Positions 8,749-17,242 are shown, counted from the first letter of the stretch. The stretch is 64,000 nucleotides of DNA from an uncultured Tateyamaria sp. (GCF_947488715.1 NZ_CANLAG010000005.1:62001-126000), one strand, 5' to 3'. The notes: a model not told the origin generated them from the sequence alone. Numbers and translations are program-made.

Positions 8749-9833
8749 CCCAGACGGCGATCCCCTTCCTGTTCATGCGGGGCGGCACGTCGCGCGGGCC
8801 CTACTTCAACCGCGCCGACCTGCCCGACGACCGCGAAACGCTCGCAGAAGTCCTGTGCAGCGCCGTGGGCGCGGGCAACCCGCGCAACATCGACGGGCTG
8901 GGCGGCGGCAATGCAGTGACCACCAAGGTCGCGATGCTGTCCGTGTCCGAGGACCCGGCAGCGGACATCGACTACTTCTTTGCCCAGGTCGCGGTCGAGG
9001 ATCGGCAGGTCGACTTTTCACCCACCTGCGGCAACATCCTCGTGGGCGTGGGCCCCGCAGCCATCGAAATGGGGCTGGTCCCGGTCACCGGCGACGTCAC
9101 GCGGGTCCGCATCCGCGCCGTCAACACCGGCGCATTGGTCGAGGCCGAGGTGCAGACCCCCGGCGGCCACGTGGTCTATGACGGCGACACCGCGATTGAC
9201 GGCGTGCCGGGGTCTGCCGCACCCATTCCGCTCAACTTCATGGAAGTGGTCGGGTCGCGCACGGGCAAGCTATTTCCCACCGGCCAGCCCATCGACGTCA
9301 TTGACGGGATCGAGGTCAGCTGCGTGGACGTGGCCATGCCGATGATGATGGCCCGCGCCGCCGATCTGGGCATCACCGGCTACGAAAGCCAGACCGAACT
9401 GGACGAAAACACCGCGCTGTTCGCGCGGATCGAAGCCCTGCGCCTCGAGGCGGGCAAGCGCATGGGCTTTGGCGACGTGACCAAATCCGTGGTGCCCAAG
9501 GTCGGGCTGATCGCAGCTCCGGCACAGGGCGGTGACATGGCCGCGCGCTATTTCATGCCGTGGACAACCCACCCCACATTGGCCGTGACTGGCTCGCAAT
9601 GTCTTGCGGCCTGTGCGCTGGCACCCGGCACAGTGGCTGAGGGCCTCATTGACCCGCCAACCGCGTCACCCGCGACCTTCCGCATCGAACACCCCATGGG
9701 CCTGATGGACGTCCGCGTCCAGTTTGAAAACGGACCGGAGGGGTTCGACTTTGTCTCCGCCGGTGTGACCCGCACCGCGCGCCTCCTGGCGCGGGGGGAC
9801 GTGATGATCCCGCGCGCCATCTGGGCGGGCTGA
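8745..9833 (+). CDS. PrpF / 4-oxalomesaconate tautomerase-family isomerase
   Basis: A 362-residue protein of the PrpF family (diaminopimelate-epimerase-like fold), which isomerises unsaturated di- and tricarboxylates such as methylaconitate or 4-oxalomesaconate. Family marks are the start FLFMRGGTSRGPYF, the block NPRNIDGLGGGNAVTTKVAML, a DFSPTCGNILVGVGPAAIE segment with the catalytic-type cysteine, and the C-terminal HPMG motif. The start overlaps the permease stop as ATGA at 8745; an ATG 12 bases upstream (8733) is possible. Coupling to a TTT transporter suggests that the imported substrate, or a product of it, is the isomerase's substrate. A GalD-like role on 4-oxalomesaconate is plausible but unproven. 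The stop is directly adjacent, tail to tail, to that of phnM (TGATCA at 9831-9836). Confidence 0.88.
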   Translation: MTQTAIPFLFMRGGTSRGPYFNRADLPDDRETLAEVLCSAVGAGNPRNIDGLGGGNAVTTKVAMLSVSEDPAADIDYFFAQVAVEDRQVDFSPTCGNILVGVGPAAIEMGLVPVTGDVTRVRIRAVNTGALVEAEVQTPGGHVVYDGDTAIDGVPGSAAPIPLNFMEVVGSRTGKLFPTGQPIDVIDGIEVSCVDVAMPMMMARAADLGITGYESQTELDENTALFARIEALRLEAGKRMGFGDVTKSVVPKVGLIAAPAQGGDMAARYFMPWTTHPTLAVTGSQCLAACALAPGTVAEGLIDPPTASPATFRIEHPMGLMDVRVQFENGPEGFDFVSAGVTRTARLLARGDVMIPRAIWAG

Positions 9834-10976
9834 TCAGGCGACCTGCACGCCCCGGCTCCAGACCTGCCGGGCCACGGCCACCCCGTCCAGATCGGCAAAG
9901 CGCACAATATCCGCACGCAGCCCTGGCGCCAGACGCCCCCGATCCGTCAACCCCACATGCTGCGCCGGGTTCGCGGTCACGGTTGCAATGCCCCGCGCCA
10001 TGTCCCCCCACAACAGGCCAAGCTGCACCCCCGACATCAGCAAAGCCGCAGGCACGTAATCCGACGACAGAATGTCCAAGAGGTCCCGTTCCGCCAAATC
10101 CCGCGCCGCGACATTGCCCGAATGCGACCCGCCGCGCACAAGGTTCGGCGCGCCCATGATGATGGCAATGCCACTGGCCCGGCAGGCCTCGGCCGCCTCG
10201 ACCGTGGTGGGGAATTCGGCCACCGCCACACCGTGCCCGGCAGAGGTCGTCACCTGATCGGCGGTGGTGTCGTCATGGCTGGCCAGCACCGCACCCAACC
10301 GCCTGCACGCCGCCACACCTGCCGCCTCATGCGCAGCACCCAGCCGGGCCTGCACGCCACGCAGGCGCGCGACATGCTCTTCAAACTCGGCGTCGTTCAG
10401 GCTGTTCTTGCCCATGACATAGGCCTTCATCTTGTCCATGTCGCGGAACTGGCGCTGGCCGGGCGTGTGGTCCATCAGGCTGACAATGCCAACCCGGTCC
10501 TCGGGCGTGAATTCCGTCAACTCATCGGCCAGCGTCTCCGAACAGATTTCCGCCCGCAGGTGCAGGAAATGGCTGATCTTGAGCACATCGCGCGCCCGCA
10601 GATCCAACAGCTCGGTCGCCAACGCGCGCGCGTATTTCTTGTAGCGCGCCTTGCCCGACGGGATCGACCCGACCCGCAGCGCGTCGAACACCGTGGTGAT
10701 GCCGCACCCGGCCAATTCGCGGTCATGGGCCAGGATCGCAGGGCCATGGGGCCACGGCACCTTGGGCCGGGGCGAGATATGACGCTCCAGGTTGTCGGTG
10801 TGCAATTCGATCAGGCCGGGGATCAGATAGTCGCCGCCGCAATCCAGCGCTCCGCGCGGCACGGCAGCCCCTGTGCCAATCTCGGCGATCTTGCCATCCC
10901 GCAGCACCAGGTGGCCGGTCACCACCTCGGTGCCCAGGACCAGTCGGGCGTTGGCGAGCGTTGTGTCTTGTGTCAT
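9834..10976 (-). CDS. phnM: alpha-D-ribose 1-methylphosphonate 5-triphosphate diphosphatase (PhnM, copy 1)
   Basis: A 380-residue amidohydrolase-superfamily enzyme that removes pyrophosphate from ribose 1-methylphosphonate 5-triphosphate in the C-P lyase pathway. Visible marks are the metal-binding start of the barrel (LIPGLIELHTDNLERHISPRP, residues about 51-71), the SLMDHTPGQRQF motif, ASHDDTT, MGAPNLVRGGSHSGN, and a C-terminal composite domain (LAPGLRADIVRF). The gene starts 35 bp from the divergent DUF1045 gene, so the two probably share a promoter region. A second, different phnM lies at 18064-19245. It follows the expected family length. Confidence 0.94.
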   Translation of the reverse strand: MTQDTTLANARLVLGTEVVTGHLVLRDGKIAEIGTGAAVPRGALDCGGDYLIPGLIELHTDNLERHISPRPKVPWPHGPAILAHDRELAGCGITTVFDALRVGSIPSGKARYKKYARALATELLDLRARDVLKISHFLHLRAEICSETLADELTEFTPEDRVGIVSLMDHTPGQRQFRDMDKMKAYVMGKNSLNDAEFEEHVARLRGVQARLGAAHEAAGVAACRRLGAVLASHDDTTADQVTTSAGHGVAVAEFPTTVEAAEACRASGIAIIMGAPNLVRGGSHSGNVAARDLAERDLLDILSSDYVPAALLMSGVQLGLLWGDMARGIATVTANPAQHVGLTDRGRLAPGLRADIVRFADLDGVAVARQVWSRGVQVA

Positions 10977-11011
10977 GTGGCTGTCATCTCGAACTGCAAA
11001 AGGGTTGGGGT

Positions 11012-11692
11012 ATGTTTACGCGCTATGCCATCTACTACACGCCCGCTTCGGGCACGCCGCTGGCCGACTTTGGGGCGCACTGGCTGGGCTGGGACAGTGC
11101 CGCCGGGGCCACGCGCCCGCACCCGGATGTAGACGGCATCGATGTGGCCGGGGTCACGGACACGCCGCGCAAATACGGTTTTCACGGCACAATCAAACCG
11201 CCCTTTCGGCTGGCCGAGGGGCATCATGCCGATGACCTGCAAGACGCGCTGGCGCGTCTGTGCGAGACGGCGCAGCCTGTGACGCTGGATGCGCTTGTGC
11301 TGGCACGACTGGGTCGGTTTCTGGCGCTGGTGCCGGCGGGTGACACCGCCGCTTTGGGTGCCTTGGCCGCCCGCGCGGTGCAAGAGCTGGACGCCTTCCG
11401 CGCCCCGCCAACGCAGGCCGAGTTGACCAAACGCCGCGCTGCCCGGCTGTCGCCCGCACAGGACGCCCACCTCGTGCGCTGGGGCTATCCTTACGTGCTG
11501 GACCAGTTCCGCTTTCACCTGACGCTGAGCGGCAAGTTGGACAAACCCACGGCCGCAGCGGCCGAAGCCGCACTGTCGGAGCATTTGGCCCCATTGGACC
11601 TGGCACCCTACGTGATCGACGGACTGACTCTGCTGGGCGAGGATGCCGAGGGCCGGTTTCACCAGATCCATCGCTACACCCTCACCGGATAG
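11012..11692 (+). CDS. DUF1045 phosphonate-metabolism protein, 2H-phosphoesterase-like
   Basis: A 226-residue protein of the DUF1045 family, which is restricted largely to phn clusters. Two H-x-T motifs typical of the 2H phosphoesterase fold are visible: HGT at residues 58-60 (in KYGFHGTIKPPF) and HLT at 169-171 (in FRFHLTLSG). 2H enzymes hydrolyse cyclic phosphodiesters. The C-P lyase pathway produces a ribosyl 1,2-cyclic phosphate, and no phnP gene is present in the window, so this protein may substitute for PhnP; that is inference. The start ATG at 11012 was chosen because the family start MFTRYAIYYTP aligns there. The 3' end overlaps the end of phnN by 19 bp on opposite strands. Confidence 0.85.
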   Translation: MFTRYAIYYTPASGTPLADFGAHWLGWDSAAGATRPHPDVDGIDVAGVTDTPRKYGFHGTIKPPFRLAEGHHADDLQDALARLCETAQPVTLDALVLARLGRFLALVPAGDTAALGALAARAVQELDAFRAPPTQAELTKRRAARLSPAQDAHLVRWGYPYVLDQFRFHLTLSGKLDKPTAAAAEAALSEHLAPLDLAPYVIDGLTLLGEDAEGRFHQIHRYTLTG

Positions 11693-12216
11693 AGGGCGGC
11701 TTGCGCGGCCCTGATGGTTTGATCCAACGGGCCGGAATTGTCGATTGTGAGGGCGTCGATACCTTCGGGTATGCCCGCACCCGCACGTGCAAGGCGCGCG
11801 GCGATCTCGGCGGCATCCTCGCGCCCCCGCGCACCCAACCGTGCGGCCAGAACGTCGGGTGACGCCGTCAGTGACAGCACGATCAGCTTGTCAAACCGCG
11901 CCTGCGCTTGTGGCAGAACGGCCCGCGATAGGTTGACCAGCAGGTCCCGCCCGCCGCGCAATTCGACATCCACAGTGGCGGGAATACCGTATTGCAACCC
12001 ATGCGCGGCCCAGGACAGGGCAAAATGCCCAGCCTGCTGCATCTCGGCAAATGCCGCTTGGGTCGCGCTGTCAAAATCTTCGCCACCCGCGTCGGCGGGC
12101 CGGGTGATCACGCGCCGCACCAGCCCCAATGCGGGCACGGCTGCGGCCAGCGCGGCCATCACCGTGTCCTTGCCAACGCCCGACGGCCCGACCACCGCAA
12201 TCAGGCGGCCACTCAC
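11674..12216 (-). CDS. phnN: ribose 1,5-bisphosphate phosphokinase PhnN
   Basis: A 180-residue P-loop kinase that makes PRPP from ribose 1,5-bisphosphate at the end of the C-P lyase route. The Walker A motif GPSGVGKDT (residues 10-18) opens the protein, and a guanylate-kinase-like core follows, including [10 protein letters not shown] and the [14 protein letters not shown] segment typical of PhnN. The start overlaps the phnL stop by 4 bp (ATGA), which places it last in the phnGHIJ-VOC-phnKLN operon. Confidence 0.95.
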   Translation of the reverse strand: MSGRLIAVVGPSGVGKDTVMAALAAAVPALGLVRRVITRPADAGGEDFDSATQAAFAEMQQAGHFALSWAAHGLQYGIPATVDVELRGGRDLLVNLSRAVLPQAQARFDKLIVLSLTASPDVLAARLGARGREDAAEIAARLARAGAGIPEGIDALTIDNSGPLDQTIRAAQAALYPVRV

Positions 12217-12902
12217 GACGCAGCCCGCGGCGTGAACGCGCTCACGTCAACTTCGCGGTCACAGACCCGCGCCCGCGCGGCATCGTCGTGGAAAATCCCC
12301 ACAATCGCCGCACCGCGCGCCTTGGCCGCGTCAATTAGGTCCAGAACCACCGCACGGTTGGTCGCATCCAGGCTCGCCGTCGGCTCATCCAGCAACAACG
12401 CCGGGTAATCATGGGCAAACCCGCGCGCGATGTTCACCCGCTGCTGTTCGCCACCCGAAAAGGTCGTGGGGCTCAGCGCCCACAGCCGCTCGGGGATGTT
12501 CAACATGGTCAGCAGATCACGTGCGCGCGCCTCGGCCTGTGCCGCATCCACACCCAGCACACGCAGCGGCTCGGCCACCACGTCCAGCGTCGGCACCCGT
12601 GGCACAACCCGCAGAAACTGGCTGACATACCCCAACGTTTCGCGGCGCAGGGCCAGAATGTCACGCGGCGGCGCGCTGGCCACGTCCACGTCACCGATCA
12701 TGATGCGCCCCGCCTGCGCCGTGTAATTGCCGTAGATCATCCGCATCAGCGTGGATTTCCCCGCCCCCGATGCGCCCACCAGCGCCACGCACTCACCGGG
12801 TGCCACGGCCAGCGACGCACCCGCCATAACCGGGATCACCGCAGCGTTCTGGTTGTGCAGCACAAAGCGTTTGTCGACGTCTTCCACTCGGATCATGGTC
12901 AT
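12213..12902 (-). CDS. phnL: phosphonate C-P lyase system protein PhnL
   Basis: A 229-residue ABC-type ATPase that associates with the C-P lyase core complex rather than with a transporter. Walker A is at about 43-51 (GASGAGKST), the ABC signature at about 149-153 (FSGGE) and Walker B at 169-174 (LLLDEP). The [11 protein letters not shown] segment after the Q-loop is typical of PhnL. It lies 33 bp after phnK and is coupled to phnN. Confidence 0.95.
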   Translation of the reverse strand: MTMIRVEDVDKRFVLHNQNAAVIPVMAGASLAVAPGECVALVGASGAGKSTLMRMIYGNYTAQAGRIMIGDVDVASAPPRDILALRRETLGYVSQFLRVVPRVPTLDVVAEPLRVLGVDAAQAEARARDLLTMLNIPERLWALSPTTFSGGEQQRVNIARGFAHDYPALLLDEPTASLDATNRAVVLDLIDAAKARGAAIVGIFHDDAARARVCDREVDVSAFTPRAAS

Positions 12903-12935
12903 GTTCTCGGGGTCCAGTACATTCGGGTTTCGGGC

Positions 12936-13715
12936 TCAGACCTGCAGCACGCTCGACACGAGCAGCTGCGAATAGGCGTGTTGCGGATCGTCCAGCACCT
13001 GATCGGTGAGGCCGGTTTCAACAACATGCCCGTCCTTCATCACCATCAGCCGGTCGGCCAACAGACGCACAACGGCCAGGTCATGGGTGACGATGATGGC
13101 ACTCAGCCCCATCTCGCGGACCAGCCCGCGCAACAGGTCCAACAGACGCGCCTGCACCGACACATCCAGCCCCCCCGTCGGCTCATCCATGAACACCAGC
13201 CGAGGGCCTGTGACGAGGTTGCGCGCAATCTGCAAACGCTGCTGCATGCCACCCGAAAACTGGCGCGGGCGGTCGTCCACACGGTCCTCGGCAATCTCGA
13301 CCCGGCCCAGCCAGTCGATCGCAGTGCTGCGAATGCCTCCGTAGTGGCGCGCGCCCACCGCCATCAGCCGCTCGCCCACATTGCCGCCCGCACTGACGTT
13401 CATACGCAACCCGTCCCGCGCGTGCTGGTGGACAAACGCCCAATCGGTACGCCCCAGCATCCTGCGCTCCGGCTCCGACATCGTGACCGTGTCGCGCAAC
13501 CCCTCCGCGCGCGTGTCGAACATCACGCGCCCCGTGTCGGATGGCATGTGCCCCGCCATACAGTTCAGCAACGTGGACTTGCCCGACCCGCTTTCGCCAA
13601 CAATGCCCATCACTTCGCCCGGATAAAGGTCAAAGCTGACATCGGCACAGCCGACACGCGCACCGTAGAATTTGGACAGGCCCGCAACCTGCAACAAAGG
13701 ATCAACGTGGGTCAT
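12936..13715 (-). CDS. phnK: phosphonate C-P lyase system protein PhnK
   Basis: A 259-residue ABC-type ATPase of the C-P lyase machinery. Walker A is GESGSGKS at about 40-47, the signature FSGGM is at about 153-157, and Walker B with MDEPTGGLDVS is at about 174-184. The segment WAFVHQHARDGLRMNVSAGGN is characteristic of PhnK. The ATG at 13715 overlaps the end of the VOC gene by 14 bp and gives the family start; an 11-residue upstream extension is less likely. In E. coli, PhnK binds the PhnGHIJ core through PhnJ. Confidence 0.95.
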   Translation of the reverse strand: MTHVDPLLQVAGLSKFYGARVGCADVSFDLYPGEVMGIVGESGSGKSTLLNCMAGHMPSDTGRVMFDTRAEGLRDTVTMSEPERRMLGRTDWAFVHQHARDGLRMNVSAGGNVGERLMAVGARHYGGIRSTAIDWLGRVEIAEDRVDDRPRQFSGGMQQRLQIARNLVTGPRLVFMDEPTGGLDVSVQARLLDLLRGLVREMGLSAIIVTHDLAVVRLLADRLMVMKDGHVVETGLTDQVLDDPQHAYSQLLVSSVLQV

Positions 13716-14091
13716 AGGAAAACTCCAACCGCGTGCCGCCGGGCTCACGGATCATGAAATGCACCTTGGGGCCCTTGCCGGACGGCTCGGGCGCAAACTC
13801 GACCGCGACACCGGGCCAGTCACGCACCTGCGCAAACAGCTGATCCAGCGTGGCGCGGTCCGCAACCTTCAGTGCCGTATGGTGCAGGCCAACCGCCTCG
13901 TGCCGGTCAAACCCCGTGGCACCGCGTTGCTGCCATAGCGTCAGTTTTGCGTGCCCGTCCGTGACATAGGCCGACGGATAGTCCGGGTTGCCCCCAAACT
14001 CCGTCCACCCCAGACAGTCGACGAAAAAGGCGCGCGATCCGGCCAGATCCGACACCGTCAGCCCTAGGTGATCAATGCCCAACGTGCTCAT
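13702..14091 (-). CDS. VOC-family (glyoxalase-like) metalloprotein within the phn operon
   Basis: A 129-residue vicinal-oxygen-chelate domain protein. Probable metal ligands are His8 (DHLGL), His71 (HHTALKV) and Glu123 (RLEFSY), in the positions expected for a single VOC module that dimerises. It sits between phnJ and phnK and is translationally coupled to phnJ (ATGA overlap at 14088-14091). It is not a classical phn gene. Possible roles are processing of a particular phosphonate or of a reactive aldehyde, or fosfomycin-type chemistry. The sequence alone does not decide, although co-translation with the C-P lyase argues for a role in that pathway. Confidence 0.85.
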   Translation of the reverse strand: MSTLGIDHLGLTVSDLAGSRAFFVDCLGWTEFGGNPDYPSAYVTDGHAKLTLWQQRGATGFDRHEAVGLHHTALKVADRATLDQLFAQVRDWPGVAVEFAPEPSGKGPKVHFMIREPGGTRLEFSYDPR

Positions 14092-14945
14092 GCTGCGTCC
14101 TCCGCCAATGCTCCGACATGCCCCGCCGCGCGGCGGGCCTGGCAGTAATCGGTGTCCGAACACATGAACATCCGCCCCCCCGCATCATCCACGATCAACT
14201 CGTCCAGATAGCTGTCCGTCGCCCCGCACAGACCACAGGGATGATCGGCCTTGGACGGCTCAAACGGATGGTCCTCAAAATCCAGACTGACCACCTGCGT
14301 ATAGGGCGGCAGCGCATAGATACGCTGCTCACGACCTGCGCCAAAAAGTTGAATGGCGGCCATGCCCAGCTTGGGATTGTCAAACTTCGGAATGGGCGAG
14401 GGGTCCATCACATACCGCCCCTCGACCTGCACCGGATAGGCATAAGAGGTGGCAATCGCCCCATGCGCGCTGATGTCCTCGTACAGCTTCACATGCATCA
14501 AGCCGTAGTCCTCAAGCGCGTGCATCTTGCGCGTCTCCACCTCCGACGGCTCCAAAAACCGCAACGGCTCCGGGATCGGCACCTGATAGACGAGGATCTG
14601 ATCCTCGCTCAAAGGCACTTCGGGGATGCGGTGGCGGGTCTGGATCACCGTGGCCGCTTCGGTCGCCTCCGTGGTGGCGACCCCCGCCGTGCGCTCGAAA
14701 AACCGGCGGATCGACACCGCGTTGGTCGTGTCATCCGCACCCTGATCAATCACCTTCAGCACGTCCGCCTGCGTCATCACCGCCGCCGACACCTGCACCC
14801 CGCCCGTGCCCCACCCATAGGGCATCGGCATCTCGCGGCTGGCAAAGGGCACCTGATAGCCCGGAATGGCCAACCCCTTGAGGATCGCGCGCCGGATCAT
14901 CCGCTTGGTCTGCTCGTCCAGATAGGCAAAGTTGTACTCGCTCAT
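14088..14945 (-). CDS. phnJ: C-P lyase catalytic subunit PhnJ
   Basis: A 285-residue radical-SAM-type C-P lyase, the enzyme that cleaves ribose 1-methylphosphonate 5-phosphate and releases methane from methylphosphonate. Its four conserved cysteines are Cys237, Cys240, Cys262 and Cys268 (CGLC, then 21 residues to C, then SDTDYC). The spacing is the same as for E. coli Cys241/244/266/272: three bind the iron-sulphur cluster and the last is the radical site. The family start MSEYNFAYLDEQTKRMIRRA supports the ATG at 14945 over an upstream extension. It lies 46 bp after phnI. Confidence 0.97.
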   Translation of the reverse strand: MSEYNFAYLDEQTKRMIRRAILKGLAIPGYQVPFASREMPMPYGWGTGGVQVSAAVMTQADVLKVIDQGADDTTNAVSIRRFFERTAGVATTEATEAATVIQTRHRIPEVPLSEDQILVYQVPIPEPLRFLEPSEVETRKMHALEDYGLMHVKLYEDISAHGAIATSYAYPVQVEGRYVMDPSPIPKFDNPKLGMAAIQLFGAGREQRIYALPPYTQVVSLDFEDHPFEPSKADHPCGLCGATDSYLDELIVDDAGGRMFMCSDTDYCQARRAAGHVGALAEDAA

Positions 14946-14991
14946 GCCCGCACCTTCATTGTTCCAAAAATATGCAAAGACCAACGGCAGA

Positions 14992-16083
14992 TCATTCCGC
15001 AGCCTCCCTGTGGGCATCGCGCGCCTCGGCGTCGCGGCGCAGCTTGCGGATCAACTCCAGTTCGGACTGGAAATCGACGTAATGCGGCAGCTTGATATGC
15101 TCCAGAAACCCCGTCGCCTGAATGTTGTCCGCGTGGTACAGCACAAATTCCTCGTCCTGTGCGGGCGCGCCCAGATTGTCTTCGCCCAACTCTTCCCAGC
15201 GCAGCGCCCGGTCGACCAATGCCATGGAAATCGCCTTGCGCTCGGACATGCCGAACACCAGACCATAGCCGCGGGTGAACTGCGGCGGCTCGGTCTTGGA
15301 GCCTTGAAACTGGTTCACCGTCTCGCATTCCGTCACCTCGACCTCGCCGATCTCGATGGCAAAGCCCAACTCCGGGATCTCCATCTCGACCGCACAGGTC
15401 CCAATCCGCAGCTCGGCCACAAAGGCGTGGTTGCGCGCGTATCCACGCTGCGTCGAATAGGCCATGCCAAGGATGAACCCCTCGTCGCCCCGCGTCAGCG
15501 ATTGCAGGCGCAGCGCCCGCGTCGCGGGCAATTCCAGCGGCGCGCGGGTCAGGTCGGGCGGCACCTCCGGGCCTTCGGGCTCCTTCTGCACCAGGTCCTC
15601 GCGGTCGAGAAAAGACATGATATGCGGCTTGGTCACCCCGTCTGATGTGCCTTCGGGTGCATCGGGCACCTCGCCATCCGCGGCCAGTTTGAAATCCAGC
15701 AGCCGGTGCGTGTAGTCGAATGTCGGCCCCAGAACCTGCCCACCGGGCGCGTCCTTGAACGTCGCCGACACGCGCCGGTCGCAGGCCATCTCGCCGGTGT
15801 CCACCGGCACCGATCCGCCAAAACGGGGCAGGGTGGTCCGGTAGGCCCGGATCAGGAACACCGCCTCGATGAGGTCACCACGCGCCTGCTTGATCGCCAG
15901 CGCCGCAAGGTCAGGATCATATAATGACCCCTCGGCCATCACCCGGTTCACGGCCAGCTTCAACTGCCCCTTGATCTGCGCCACCGACAGCTCGGCCACG
16001 TCCGTGGGGCCACGGCGTTCCTCGGCCAGCCACGCATGCGCCGCGTCAATCGCCTTCTCGCCACCTTTTACCGCTACATACAT
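14992..16083 (-). CDS. phnI: C-P lyase core subunit PhnI
   Basis: A 363-residue PhnI, the nucleosidase subunit of the core complex that displaces adenine from ATP with the phosphonate. It shows the family start MYVAVKGGEKAI, the FGGSVPVDTGEMACDRRVSATFK-type region (about residues 88-112), YTHRLLDFKLA, an LGMAYSTQRGYARNHAF block and a C-terminal PHYVDFQSELELIRKLR. Full length. It is 4 bp downstream of phnH and is followed by phnJ. Confidence 0.96.
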   Translation of the reverse strand: MYVAVKGGEKAIDAAHAWLAEERRGPTDVAELSVAQIKGQLKLAVNRVMAEGSLYDPDLAALAIKQARGDLIEAVFLIRAYRTTLPRFGGSVPVDTGEMACDRRVSATFKDAPGGQVLGPTFDYTHRLLDFKLAADGEVPDAPEGTSDGVTKPHIMSFLDREDLVQKEPEGPEVPPDLTRAPLELPATRALRLQSLTRGDEGFILGMAYSTQRGYARNHAFVAELRIGTCAVEMEIPELGFAIEIGEVEVTECETVNQFQGSKTEPPQFTRGYGLVFGMSERKAISMALVDRALRWEELGEDNLGAPAQDEEFVLYHADNIQATGFLEHIKLPHYVDFQSELELIRKLRRDAEARDAHREAAE

Positions 16084-16087
16084 GAGC

Positions 16088-16672
16088 TCACCTCTGGTTC
16101 GACGTACATTGGCTCACCTTTGTGCTGCGGGGCAGGGCGGCAATCTGCGCCCCGCTTGTGAACATGAAATCCACCCCCAGCGGGAACAGCGCTGCATTGC
16201 GCTGAAACACGCCCACATCGCCGGGCAGGCCAAGCGTCGCGCGGTCCCGGATACCCGGTCCGGTCAGGATCGCACCCTCTGGCGACAAGGCAGGCAATTC
16301 CACAATGACGGTCGCGGACCGGTCCGGATACTCTGCGGTGCCAATGGCCAGTTGCGTCAGGTCAATGTCCGCCCACGCGCCCAAAACGAACTGCGCCGCC
16401 GGTGCAGCTACAAGGGGCGCGCCGGTCTGGAACGTGATCCAGTCGCGCACCGCCTGGGTGTCAAAGGCCCCGGCCAGATGCACGCCGGTGTCCGGGTCGG
16501 CCAGCGTCAGCAACACACTGCTTGCCGCTCCAGAGAGGGGCGCAGGTGCGGCCCCGCCGGTGATGGTCTCGATCCGACCGGGGCGCGCCATGACCTGCAT
16601 GATCGCGCGAAAGGCGGTGGAGCTTTGATGGGGCGGGTCGGCGAAGCCGCCCGCAAGGCTGGCCTGCTGCAT
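16088..16672 (-). CDS. phnH: C-P lyase core subunit PhnH
   Basis: A 194-residue PhnH, a structural subunit of the PhnGHIJ core. Visible features are the start QASLAGGFADPPHQSSTAFRAIM followed by ARPG, a LLTLADPDTGVHLAG segment, and C-terminal GPGIRDRATL and FPLGVDFMF motifs, all typical of PhnH. The ATG shares one base with the phnG stop (TGATG), which confirms the start. Confidence 0.96.
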   Translation of the reverse strand: MQQASLAGGFADPPHQSSTAFRAIMQVMARPGRIETITGGAAPAPLSGAASSVLLTLADPDTGVHLAGAFDTQAVRDWITFQTGAPLVAAPAAQFVLGAWADIDLTQLAIGTAEYPDRSATVIVELPALSPEGAILTGPGIRDRATLGLPGDVGVFQRNAALFPLGVDFMFTSGAQIAALPRSTKVSQCTSNQR

Positions 16673-17130
16673 CAATCCTCTCCTCTGGCGATGGTGAAAA
16701 AATCTACTTTGGTGGCGGCGGCCTTGGCCGCGCGGGTGCTGCGCTCTGCGTGGGCCTGCTGCGCCAAAGGCGCGATGATCCGTGTCGTAACATCCTCTGC
16801 TGCATCCGGGGACTGCATCAGCGCATCGGTCAAGGCGGCCTGCAGGGCATGGCCCTTGCCGCGCCCCTGCACATAGCCGTGGCCCACCTCGCCGGTGACC
16901 AGTCGCACGGAACAGCGCGTGACGGTCATTTCGCCCAGATTGAACGCCGCCCCCGCGGCCCCTGCACGACCGCGCACCATCACGGCACCGATCTCCGGCG
17001 CGCGGAGCACTTCGTATTCGGGCGCATATCCCGCACCCTGCCACAGCCGCGCCATCTCCGCCGCCGGCGCCTTGGCCAACGTGCCCAGCCAAGCCTTGCG
17101 GGCGCTCTGCGTTGTGTCTGTCATGGCCAT
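16672..17130 (-). CDS. phnG: C-P lyase core subunit PhnG
   Basis: A 152-residue PhnG, the first gene of the C-P lyase operon. It contains the recognisable APEIGAVMVRGRAGAAGAAFNLGEMTVTRC segment and the VGHGYVQGRGKGHALQAAL motif in which PhnG is conserved. The start is one of two ATGs six bases apart (17130 or 17124); AAGGTG just upstream favours 17130. It is divergent from phnF, with which it shares a 112-bp control region. Confidence 0.95.
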   Translation of the reverse strand: MAMTDTTQSARKAWLGTLAKAPAAEMARLWQGAGYAPEYEVLRAPEIGAVMVRGRAGAAGAAFNLGEMTVTRCSVRLVTGEVGHGYVQGRGKGHALQAALTDALMQSPDAAEDVTTRIIAPLAQQAHAERSTRAAKAAATKVDFFTIARGED

Positions 17131-17242
17131 CTATACACCTTGCGAAGTTGTCGAGATTCCTATACAACTAGACAAATCATAGGCGATCCGGACGGTTTCG
17201 TCCATCGCCTGATGCGTGAAACTTTCGTGACAGTGGACAGCC
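17131..17242. promoter_or_regulatory. phnG-phnF divergent control region with candidate PhnF operator and Pho box
   Basis: Plus-strand tandem 8-mers CTATACAA (17160-17167) and CTAGACAA (17168-17175), with a third related CTATACAC at 17131-17138, sit beside a minus-strand TATGAT (-10-like, 17176-17181) facing phnG. A repressor bound there would block the phnG start. Further upstream, the minus strand reads CTGTCAC-GAAA-GTTTCAC (17233-17216), a degenerate Pho box of two 7-mers 4 bp apart. PhnF-type regulators bind TATA-centred sites, so the tandem repeat is the best operator candidate. Confidence 0.45.

Noticed and set aside
9831-9836. TGATCA palindrome as a regulatory site.
   Set aside because: It is simply two head-to-head TGA stop codons of convergent genes.
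12411-13757. 448-codon plus-strand frame across phnL and phnK.
   Set aside because: Antisense to two complete ABC ATPases with all motifs; the predicted protein is His/Arg-rich and resembles nothing.
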